The notes under the pieces: generated by a model
The model's database searches: none
What the model was told of the DNA's origin: nothing
Seen by the model: only the letters and a program-made list of their open reading frames with translations
Made by a program: the position numbers and the translations under genes
Shown: positions 22,757 to 32,315 of the stretch, in pieces
Layout of the letters: every line of letters starts with the position of its first letter
Position numbering within the stretch: position 1 is the stretch's first letter
From: Sabethes cyaneus
Taxonomy: Eukaryota > Arthropoda > Insecta > Diptera > Culicidae
Assembly (NCBI RefSeq): GCF_943734655.1
Contig: NC_071355.1
Location: 20,472,268 to 20,536,267, forward strand
DNA length: 64,000 nt
Direction: 5' to 3'

Positions 22757-22893
22757 ACGGCCACCCTAATGTTATGTATACTAAAAAATGCGGAAGTTAA
22801 AATAATAAAATTGTCCCGAAGATACTATATACCTAGAACTAACGGTTTTAGTGTAATTACTTTTGTCCACCTTTGGGTTTAACCCACAGTGCG
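22757..22893. repeat. Inverted repeat, right partner of 18137-18283
   Basis: GGCCACC through ATACTAAAAAATGCGGAAGTT and on to TGTCCACCTTTGGG is the reverse complement of the left arm. Its inner edge cuts the RT pseudogene after DYHIDGH. Confidence 0.85.
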
Positions 22894-25376
22894 CCGGCTC
22901 TGATAATTATTGACTCTCACTCTACAAAAGTCAAAAAATTCGACGCACTTGAAATTGTATTCATACTTGTACTTGAAACTAGACTTGAACTTGCAATCTG
23001 GTGTTGAAATTGCATGCATGCAATGCAATTGAATTTCAACTTGAAAACTTGAAAAGGTAAAATCTTGGGAAAAAAGAAACGTAAATGAACATAAGACGAA
23101 CTGGACTTGAAATTAGACTTCAAACTGGAACTACGCAAATAATTAAATTTCTACAGACAAGGCCGGGTACGTACCCCAGCGTGCCCTACCTAGCTACGTC
23201 ATTGGTTTTGCAGATTTCAGTAGACTGCGGTCGATTTTGTTATCCAAATTTGGGTTATTTATGAAAAATAGTATAAAACCATTCGAATGCAATGCTGATT
23301 GGCTTGCCGTAAGTAGCCTTGAGCAAATTACAACTAATTTCGAGTCAAAATTAAAATGCAATCTTAATAAAGTTGGAATCAATTAAAACCTAATTGCGCT
23401 AGAAGCGAAAGAATAATTTACATAACATTAAGATAATGTTTGAGTGAAACGAAACCCAACCAGACATAAAACCAACTTGAGAAAGAACCAATCTAAAACT
23501 GAAATGCGGTTTGTACAAAACGGACCTAGAATTTAATTATTAGCAGATCAATTAAAACTAAATTAAGTCTAAATTAGAGTGATCGAGAGAAAAAACGCCG
23601 CACCGGTACGGAGCGACGACCAATTCGACCAGTCGCTGGGCACTTCCCCTTAAGTGTCACAGCAAAATGGAGCACGTTGAATTAGCTAATTAAAAAGTTA
23701 GCGGCTGACAAGACAAGCCAATACATAGTTCGAATTCAAGCGAACTGCGGCTGACTGGTTTGGGTTTTTATTAATTTCCGCGTGGAAGGAAGTCGTTCAT
23801 ATCAAGATTAGCCCGGCGGGCATCACCGGTTCTTCGGCTCGGCCCGTTCCGAAACAACACAAATGGCGAGATATTCGCACACTACAGTTTTGGGTGGTCC
23901 CCAAACGTTGCCAACCTGGCCGACCTGGTGCGGTGGTGAAGTGTTCTGCATGTGCATCCATAAGGGGAAACTATCGATGACAAATGACTTGTCAAAACTG
24001 GAACAGTTCTTTCGAGTCCAGTCTGATTTATAAAAAAAATAATTATGTTCTACAACTTATTCGGTTGTATAACAGTTGACAGAACGAGGAGTTGTTTCAC
24101 CATAAATTTCTACTAAAGCCTTGAAACCAAACATGTAATGAACAAAGAACGTTTAGTTGGACGCAAAAAGGCATGTCTCCCAGCCACCCTAGGCTTGCCT
24201 TCCAATCATGCGGCACTAGCCACTAGGGGGTCAACATTGATATGTTGGCTGACCTCAATTTCGAGATCCGTATCGTTTCGGGGGGTGTGCAGATAAACCG
24301 CGAACAGCCACGGGGTGGGTACCTGGACTTTGATTTTGGAGCGAAGCTCCACGACTCCGGTGGGTGGTGAGTCATAGTTCATTCCATTCGATTGTTTTTT
24401 TTTCGGACCAAACGTTAGTTCCTTTATCTTCATATTTGTTCTCAATTATCTCCGCCCGGCAGGGCACGCCCTGCAGTTTCGTTTGGACGGAAGCAGCAGC
24501 GTAGGCAGAGTGCCAGTCTATTGACCAGATTGGGCGCCACGGGAGAATTCGCGCTGAAACAACGTGCTCCGGATCGTTTACAAATTACTTGCTGCCACAT
24601 TTGACAGCTCACCGGTTGGTACATGATCCCCGTGAGTAGTGGGAACGCAGCTGAGTGCGAAGAAAAGCCATCGGTGATTTATTACTGCTAGGTGAGTAGC
24701 AGTTGGGCTCGGTCCGAGAACAGCACTGGCAGGCTCTCAGGCATTCGAATGTGCAGCAGCTATGAACGTATGTACAGTCATGAAATCCGGTAAGTGCGAG
24801 AAGGCTGTCAAAACCGTTCTCGGTGCATTGTTTAGATTGACTGGCAGTGACGCACAACTGCCGTCGCCAGTTTGTTCACGAGTCACACTCGGAAAAGGAG
24901 AGTGATTTTTCAATTATACATTTGCACTGAGGGCACAGCAAATGCATTCTTTGCTGACAGTCGTAACGGGAAGAGTGTAGCGCAACCATGACGGAGGATT
25001 AGGCATTAGGATATAAAGCTTTCTGACAGCTCAAGCACCCACACTAGCGAACACGAAATACGCGTGTATATACATGATATTTGCCTCATTTTGGCGAAGA
25101 GCTGATGCCTGTTTACCTCATTTTCAAGCACTAACACACACATAAATGGAAAACTCTGTTGTAGAGGGTTGACTTTCGGAATTAACCAGCCAAATAACAC
25201 AATTCCGATTTAAAATTAACTTTTATTAGTTTCGCATTAGTTTCTCACTCAGAGCCGTAGTGTGACATTGCGGCGCCCTTGGCGGAAACCCAATTTGGCG
25301 CCCCATCATTCTTTAAATCAGTGCTCGTTCCAGGTTTATTACTTTTTCGTATTCGCAAAGCAAAGGCATGGGTATA
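22894..25376. other. Mixed intergenic DNA, no gene recognised
   Basis: 22894-23580 is rich in ACTTGAA/GAAATT words of simple composition. From 23600 to 25000 GC content rises and the sequence looks unique. Open frames at 24206-24445 and 24609-24857 (minus) lack a domain I recognise. This part could contain host regulatory or exon sequence. Confidence 0.35.
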
Positions 25377-26562
25377 CAGAGTATTCAATAAGTTCGAATA
25401 CACTTTAAAAAGTGTTTGAAAAATGAAAATACAAGATATTCTTTTCTGAGTTTTATTGAAGCAGTGCTTAATGAGAACCTTTACGACATATTTGGTGGAA
25501 GCATTTATGACAAGCTTGAGACGTTTCTCAAAAGTATCACATGCGGCACGCACCTGGTCCATGGGCATCTCGTCGCAGATCTTGGAAATGAGCTACTTAA
25601 ATTGGTCCATAGTGCTCACTTTATGTTTGCTCTGCTTGGCCAGCACGTACCGCCATACATAAATGTCCAGGGGATTAAGATCTGGTGAGCTGGGAGGCCA
25701 CAAAGTCTTATCGAGAAAATAAGTCAAATTTTCCCGACACCAAGCTTGGACGATATTCGCCGTGTGGGCCGGTGCGCCGTCCTGTTGAAAGACGTAATGA
25801 TCTTTCCCGTAGAGGTCACGAAGTACCGGGGCCAAAACCTTCTCCAGAACCTCGGTCTTATAGTACGTGGCGTTGATTTTCACGTTTTTCTCGATAAACA
25901 CCAGTGGAAGCTTCTCACGCTTGGATACGGCCCCCCAAACCATCACCGACGCGGCGCTCTGGAACCGCGGGATGTTTATGTGGGACGGGGGATGCTGGCC
26001 AACGTCGGTGCCCACAGCCGATCATTTTGGACATTGTACGGCTATTGCAAGATGAAGAGTTTCTCATCAGAAAACACGAACTCCTGACTAGCGTGCCGCG
26101 AAAGTATCAGTTTTGCTCTGTCCAGCCTCTTCTTCCTTGAAGCCTCCGTTACCCCGTGAACTTTGCGATTCTTGTACGGCTTGCATCCCAGGTCCTTCGT
26201 CATGATGGTGTGGGCAGTCCCGATCGACACATCCAGGCCAACAACGGTCATTCGAATCGAGCGGTTCATTTTTCGACGAACTGGCTCCCTCACCACCTAG
26301 ATGGTTGCTGGCGTCCTCGCCGAACGCGGCTGCCCAGATCTAGCACGGTACTTGGCCAAGCTCGTCTCTCGGTACCGACGGATGGTGTTATAGATGAAAT
26401 TCCGCGCGTGCGGTAAACAAATAAATGACATCAAGTCGACACCTTGCGCGTCGGTTAGCCTATATATAAGGCTAAAGCTGTCACCAATACCAATACACAG
26501 AATGCACATGATGCGCACTTATACTACGTGAAAAGTTGTGTTCAAACTTATTGAACACCCTG
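25377..26562 (-). mobile_element. DD37D mariner-type transposon, complete ends
   Basis: Length is 1,186 bp. The right end, read inward, is CAGGGTGTTCAATAAGTTTG; the left end is CAGAGTATTCAATAAGTTCG. TA lies outside both ends (25375-25376 and 26563-26564). The transposase is on the minus strand. Size, terminal repeats and TA duplication are typical of the IS630-Tc1-mariner superfamily, DD37D (maT-like) group. Confidence 0.93.
25490..26470 (-). pseudogene. DD37D mariner transposase pseudogene
   Basis: Transposase cuts and joins DNA at the element ends. The N-terminal DNA-binding part includes YNTIRRYRETSLAKYRARSG, then SARTPATI. The catalytic core shows FVFSDEKLF (first aspartate), QQDGAPAHTANIVQAW (second) and WPPSSPDLNPLDIYVW (third). 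Exactly 37 residues separate the second and third aspartates, giving DD37D. It ends with RAACDTFEKRLKLVINA. Three in-frame TAG stops (26297-26299, 26042-26044, 25593-25595) and one frameshift near 26015 disrupt it, so it is inactive although the catalytic residues survive. Confidence 0.93.
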
Positions 26563-26639
26563 TAAATGTCCTGTTGAGAACATGACCCTTCTTTATCGAC
26601 AGACTTCGCAGTCGGTTATTAGAGTACAGGACAAATTAC

Positions 26640-26965
26640 GGGGCTAGTGCAACGATCCTACTGACTCTGTAGCGTAGCTACCTATTACCCTCCCCCAATT
26701 CCTTTCCACTCTTTCCCCTCTTTTCCCAAAAATTTTTCATTACTTTCCCCTACCGTCCCTCCATCTCTTTTTTCCGTTTAGCCGTTTTTCCCGTTTTTCT
26801 CGTTTTTTCTACCTGATTTCTTTTTACTTTTTCATTTTTCTTCTTTTCCCTTTTGGTTGCTCTCGTTTACTGTTCCTTATTCCAAGCCAAGGAATAATCG
26901 TTTTCCCTCTTTTCCCTTCCGTTTTCCCTTTCTTCTGTCCGTTTTTCGGCGAAGTTGAAATTAGA
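26640..26965 (+). mobile_element. SINE 3' fragment followed by a pyrimidine tract
   Basis: TAGCGTAGCTACCTATTACC, TTTCCACTCTTTCCCC and TTTCCCCTACCGTCCC match the SINE bodies at 53200-53340. From 26765 the DNA becomes a degenerate CCGTTTTTC-type pyrimidine tract, as at 52860-53110. Confidence 0.6.
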
Positions 26966-27042
26966 CTTGGCAATGGACAAGAAATTGAACTTGAAAATGA
27001 ATTTAGCCCTCAAACGGGCAACATCGTAAAAACGATGCGACA

Positions 27043-27330
27043 CCCAGGTAACCAATAAGCATTAGTATAAGCAGTAAATCAATCATTTATTAGCATCCCT
27101 GGCGTTTTATACTGCAGGTTGCTGTTTATCAGCCTTTTGACTGCATAACTGTTGTAAAATTGGCATCCACAATTCTATTTAAATTCCTCTTCTTGTCAGC
27201 ACTATAAGAGAGCTGGCAGTAAAGTAGCCGCATGTTTTGCCAAAATAGCATTTAAGTAGCATTTAAGGTAACTTAAATGCTTATTGGCTTGCATTTAAAT
27301 TGCATTGGAAATGCTCATTAGTTACCTGGG
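27043..27330. mobile_element. 288-bp MITE
   Basis: The ends are CCCAGGTAACCAATAAGCATT and the reverse complement of CCCAGGTAACTAATGAGCATT (21-bp terminal repeats; first 20 bases: two mismatches). CA borders both ends, possibly a 2-bp duplication or a mutated TA. There is no coding sequence. Subterminal GCATTTAA words repeat inside the right half. Confidence 0.8.
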
Positions 27331-27344
27331 CAGAGCTGATGACT

Positions 27345-27400
27345 ATTTTTACATGAAAACACACTAAAAAAAGCTAATGTTCTGATTTTCATGTAAAAAT
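27345..27400. repeat. Perfect 15-bp hairpin
   Basis: ATTTTTACATGAAAA at 27345-27359 and TTTTCATGTAAAAAT at 27386-27400 are exact inverse complements with a 26-base loop. Confidence 0.85.
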
Positions 27401-27429
27401 AATCTGAACATATTGAGTTGTGCAATGGC

Positions 27430-27512
27430 AGGTGGGGCTCGTTCCCGCGGTCTTTTAGTTGGTACCCGAATGTTTTACTCATTAAACTACTGGGGCATGT
27501 GCCCCAGTGTGC
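27430..27512 (-). mobile_element. tRNA-like SINE head
   Basis: Minus-strand relative of 10511-10600: CATTCGGGTACCAAC then a T-arm-like GCGGG-AACGAGC-CCCAC. The tRNA-like fold is decayed in the anticodon stem. Confidence 0.5.
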
Positions 27513-29398
27513 GCCAGCCTGGGCACGTTAGTGGGAAAACCTTCAAAATTAGATAAACTAGAGTTAGTGAAAATCTATCCCGTATAGCGAATCGCTAAGA
27601 AGGGTTATAAAAAGAATAGAATAAAAATTAGTTAATAGCTAGTTATCGAAACAGGTACCGGTTTTTATCGGTCCCCCACGTGGTTTGCACATGTGGCAAA
27701 AAGTAAATTTTTATGGAAAGGTTAAATAATAAAAAATCAAAAACTTGATACTGAAGTTTTACACCTAATTGCTTTCAAAAACATATCTCTCAATTGTTTC
27801 GTTTAATGCTTAAACTGCACAATTTGGTAAATTCTGCTAGTACACCGCTGCGCTGCAATCACGAGATGATGTTTTTTCCTGTCTCTACATTTATGTTCAC
27901 CTTCCCGGCCGGTGTTGAATGCTCCGTGCCCGAACGGGGCACACCTGACCACACCTCACAGGCGAAGCAAAAAAAACCAACTACAAGCAAGGTGGGCAAT
28001 GCTCGCCCCGTAACGTTGCATGCACAACACACACACACATCGGAGACCACAGCCTTCACATCCTGGACCAGCCCCAAAAAATCCAACCGCGATGCAGTTT
28101 TTCTCCACTTCTCTCGTTGCAACTTGACGACGAAACTCGCTTCCATCCAGCAGCAACATGCACCCACCCCCCCGGCCGGACCAGCGCACGATCGTTGCCT
28201 GTCTGGGCCAATAAAATGGCTTTTATTGCTCCCGCCGACGGAGAATTTGGCTTGTTTTTGGCGCTACGGCTTGGGAGGTGCTGCTGACCTACAGTAGTGG
28301 CCAGCCGGTGGTGAGATGAGATTTTGCTGCACACGGACTGGTTGCGGACTGGAAGCAAGGACGCAAGGAAGGGCAGCACAAATCCTACTTCATCTGGTTG
28401 GCTTGTTTTTATTGCTATCGGTTGATGCTCTTTTTCGACGATGACGGCGACGACAACGGAGAAGTAAACGACGACCACAAACATGCGAGCTGCAACTTTG
28501 GCAACAAATTGAGCCAGTTTTTATTTACGAGCCGGGAAAAGGATAGTCTCCGGAGAGGGGGAAGGGATTTGGTGGGACGAAATCTCGCTCTCTCTCGCCA
28601 ATTTGGCAATCGTCACAATATGCTGCACATGAGGATGGAAAAAATTTGCAACCAACCAAAGAACAAGATCGTTGCTAAAGTCGTAAATTTTATTCACGTT
28701 CCCAGATTTATGGGTCCTTTCGGAGATTGAACGGGTAGTTGGTGAAGTATTATTTATGGCAATGATAGGAGAATTTATTTCCCACCGAACCACTCCGAAA
28801 CTTTGTAGTTTTCGTTTTCGTAATGCAAATTCTACCTAAAAATAAACCACCGACAACAATGTCACATCTAAATTTCCACCGCACGAAATCGGTGGCTGCC
28901 GCGCCGGCCCCTGGGGAGCATTTACATGAGAACATACGTCACCGCACCGCACCGCACACCGGGCTCTGTCGTGGTTCAATGATTTGCACGCAAACCTAAT
29001 AAATTCTTTGGGACGCAATCGGCAGTCGACGACCGGTGCGGCGTTCTCGACTGCAACGGATGCTGCTTCCCGGAATGGTCATAACAAGACATGGAAACAT
29101 GATCCACGACACGATTTGTTGGCTCGCATTATAAGTCATTCGTCCTGTGCAACGACAACTACACATATGCACACCGACTGCAAGTGGTAGCATGGCTTAA
29201 AAATCATATTTAACCTCTCGACACTAAGTGCTTATAATAAACAATTTATGGTGGATTTACATTTGTTTCGCAGATCTAATATTCGAGCAATTGGTGTACA
29301 AAGCACTGTTTTAGAGAGCCCTGAGTTCAAAGTCTCGTCCGGATCATGAATCAAGAGACGACTACTGAGTACAAGAGATAAGTACTGCACAATTTCAA
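27513..29398. other. GC-richer DNA, likely unique host sequence, no gene recognised
   Basis: 27790-29190 has a base composition unlike the transposon-rich DNA and several overlapping open frames on both strands without a recognisable domain. A GACGACGGC-type run lies near 28436-28460. Possible noncoding or untranslated host sequence. Confidence 0.35.
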
Positions 29399-29425
29399 GA
29401 CATGTAGACCTTTGGTCTACATGTC
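29399..29425. repeat. Perfect 12-bp palindrome
   Basis: GACATGTAGACC and GGTCTACATGTC are separated by TTT, giving a perfect hairpin stem. Upstream (near 29300-29340) GAGTTCAAAGTCTCG resembles a tRNA B box, so this may be the end of a small SINE. Confidence 0.85.
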
Positions 29426-29477
29426 GCCTTTGATACTTAATCTTCTGATTTTATTCGACAGACTTCGCAGTCAGTAA

Positions 29478-29651
29478 CAGCGTTGCCAACCTTCCAGATT
29501 TGTCTGGATTTTTTAGACTTTTTGATGGCTGATCAGACAAAAAAAGACACTTTTCAAACATTGTCTTCCATTAGGCCCAATGACAGCCAGATTTTTGCCA
29601 GATTTTTATTCTCATTTTCCAGATTTTCGTAAAAACCGATTGGCAACGCTG
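29478..29651. mobile_element. 174-bp hAT-type MITE with perfect 8-bp duplication
   Basis: The ends are CAGCGTTGCCAAC and, in reverse complement, CAGCGTTGCCAAT. The 8 bp GTCAGTAA flank it exactly on both sides (29470-29477 and 29652-29659). The CAG-GTTGCCA terminus and 8-bp target are standard for hAT. No transposase. Confidence 0.93.
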
Positions 29652-29765
29652 GTCAGTAATAACATTTGTAAAAAGTCGATTGCATATTCACCGTTCGGTG
29701 CATCGTTCCGCTCGACATTGAAAGCTGAGAACTTACCATCGTAAGGCGATCTTTTTTGCATTTTC

Positions 29766-29850
29766 ATGTGAAAATGCATCTCTGATATGAAAATGTAAAT
29801 CAATTTTCATTCACTAACTGAAAATTCATCTTGTTGTTAATTCCAGCCTA
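29766..29850. repeat. Short dispersed repeat shared with 60553-60640
   Basis: Both places carry CTCTGATATGAAAA, ATCAATTTTCATTCACTA and then TTTAATTTCAACCTAAA or its variant. Ends could not be defined. Confidence 0.6.
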
Positions 29851-30078
29851 AACAAACTGACAAATGTCTCGGGCAGAAGTGCCAAGAACTATTCTGGCAT
29901 ATTGAATAAAAATCCATACTAAACTTAATTATTTTACCGGTATATTGGCTGCACTTGAAAAACACCAACACATAAACCATCTGACTGCTGTTCGAAAACA
30001 GACACCGATGAAGCCTGCAAGTCGTAGGCGAACGCGAAATACGTATCTGTCGGGAATCTATACCTATAAAGAAGGATT

Positions 30079-30168
<90 letters not shown>
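30079..30168. repeat. TCTG microsatellite, about 22 units
   Basis: A perfect TCTG run of about 90 bp at the head of the composite element. The 1.9-kb array at the window end has the same unit. Confidence 0.97.
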
Positions 30169-30189
30169 CTGTGTTCCTTATAGAATCAA

Positions 30190-32060
30190 AAACTACTGAA
30201 CCAATCGGCGTGAAAATTTGCATGTAGAGGTTTTTGGGGCCAGGAAAGGTTTTAGTGATGGTTAGAGACCCCTCCCCCCACTAAGAGGGGGGGCTCCCAT
30301 ACAAATGAAACACAAATTTCTGCATAACTCGAGAACTAATCAAGCAAATAGAACCAAATTTGGCATGTGGGTGTTTTCGGTGACAAGAATTTATTCTAGG
30401 GTAATTTGAGACCCCTCCCTTCTTTACAAGGGGAATTATAACTCCTCTCCCCTTTAAGAGGGGGGGTTTCCATACAAATTTCCTCATAACTCGAGAACTA
30501 ATCAAGCAAATGGAACCAAATTTGGCATGTGAAGGTTTTCGAGGGCAAGAAAATTTTCTATGTTGAATTAGGATCCCTCCTCACTTTAAGAGGGGGGGCT
30601 CCTATACAAATGAAATACCAATTTCCTCATAACTCGAGAACTAATCAAGCAAATGGAACCAAATTTGGCATGTGTGTGTTTTTGAAGACAAAATTTTTTT
30701 CTATGATGAATTGGGACCCCTCCCCACTTTAGGAGGGGGGGTCCTATACAAACGAAATACAAATTTCCTTATAACTCGAGAGCTAATCCAGCAAATGGAA
30801 CCAAATTTGGCATGTAGGTGTTTTTGGAGGCAAGAATGTTTTCTATGATGAATAAGAACCTCTCCCCACTTTAGGAGGGGGGGCTCCTATACAAATGAAA
30901 TACAAATTTCCTCATAACTCGAGAACTAATCAAGCAAATAGAACCAAATTTGGCATGTGGGTGTTTTCGGTGACAAGAATTTATTCTATGGTAAATTGAG
31001 ACCCCTCCCTCTTTATAAGGGGAATTGTAACTCCTCTCCCCTTTAAGAGGGGGGGGCTTCCATACAAATTTCCTCATAACTCGAGAACTAATCAAGCAAA
31101 TGGAACCAACTTTGGCATGTGAAGGTTTTCGAGAGCAAGAAAATTTTCTATGGTGAATTAGGACCCCTCCCCACTTTAAGAGGAGGGGCTCCTGTACAAA
31201 TGAAATACAAATTTCCTCATAACTCGAGAACTAATCAAGCGAATTGAACCAAATTTGGCATGTGTGTGTTTTTGGAGACAATTTTTTTTTCAATGATGAA
31301 TTGGGACCCCTCCCCACTTTAGGAGGGGGGGTCCTATACAAACGAAATACAAATTTCCTCATAACTCGAGAACTAATCCAGCAAATGGAACCAAATTTGG
31401 CGTGTAGGTGTTTTTGGAGGCAAGAATTTTTTCTGTGATGAATTAGGACCTCTTCCCACATTAGGAGGGGGGGCTCCAATACAAATGAAATACAAATACA
31501 AATTCGGCATGTGGAGGTTTTTGGAGGCAAAAATATTTTCTACGGTGAATTAGGATCATTCCACACTTCAAGAGGGGGGGCTTCTACACAAATGAAATAC
31601 AAATTTCCTCATAATTCGAGAACTAATCAAGCAAATGGAACCATATTTGGCATGTGGGTGTTTTTGGAGGCAACCATTTTTCCCATGATGAATTAGGACT
31701 TCTTACCTTTTTAGGAGGGGGGGGGGGGGGCTCCCATTCAAACGAAATACAAATTTGCTCATAACTTTAGAACTAATCAAGCAAATGGAACCAAATTTGG
31801 CATGTGAGAGTTTTAGATGGCAGAATTTTTTTTCTGTGGTGTATTACGACCCCTTTCCCTTTTAAGAGGGTGGGCTCCCATACAAATGAAATTCAAATTT
31901 CCTTATAATTTGAGTACTAATCAAGCAAATGGAACCAAATTTAGCATGTAGGAGATTTTTGAGTCTTGAATTTATTTTATGATAGTTAGAGACCTCTCAC
32001 CCCTGTGGTAGGAGGATATGGACTCTCATACAAATAAAACAGAAATTTTTGCGAAACTCA
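30190..32060. repeat. Minisatellite, about 142-162 bp units with 590-bp higher order
   Basis: CTCGAG or its variant recurs at 30328, 30490, 30633, 30775, 30919, 31080, 31223, 31365, 31615, 31765, 31909 and 32057. Each unit carries AACTAATCAAGCAAATGG, an AAATTTGGCATGTG segment and a G-run after a CCCCTCC block. Spacings 162, 143, 142, 144 repeat as 161, 143, 142, so four units form a near-590-bp higher-order repeat. Confidence 0.93.
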
Positions 32061-32315
32061 AAAACTAATCCAACTCGAGAAATTCGAGACTCTTCCATAA
32101 AACATTAATCAATAACAAGACCACAAAAACTATCTATAGTAACACTAGATCATTCAGGACGAGCCGGTCGCGAGTGTTGCCGGTGACCCGCCGTCGGAAG
32201 CGCCGCCCACTGGGGGGCTTGCAAAACTCGAGAAGTGACAAAGATCATCCGAGATTCATGATTTATGTACAACACAGGTTAATTTGTGGCAATACGAAGT
32301 TTGTCGGGTCAGCTA

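Larger units (their letters stand above)
30055..32315 (+). mobile_element. Minisatellite-bearing composite element, copy 2
   Basis: A leader (CTATACCTATAAAGAAGG) is followed by a TCTG microsatellite, a unique stretch (ATCAAAAACTACTGAACC), the minisatellite at 30190-32060 and a tail ending in TTTGTCGGGTCAGCTAG followed by T. A CTAG end followed by T is compatible with a Helitron 3' end, but I see no clear terminal hairpin. No protein is encoded. Confidence 0.55.

Noticed and set aside
24206..24445. 79-codon minus-strand frame with VQVPTPWLFAVYLHTPR
   Set aside because: It looks protein-like, but I recognise no domain, no splice sites fit clearly and neighbouring frames do not continue it.
27794..28730. 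Long overlapping open frames on both strands in GC-richer DNA
   Set aside because: No domain, no consistent splice sites and frames occur on both strands equally; kept only as possible host sequence.
29837..30223. 128-codon frame with TDRQ repeats
   Set aside because: It is translation of the TCTG microsatellite within a repeat element.
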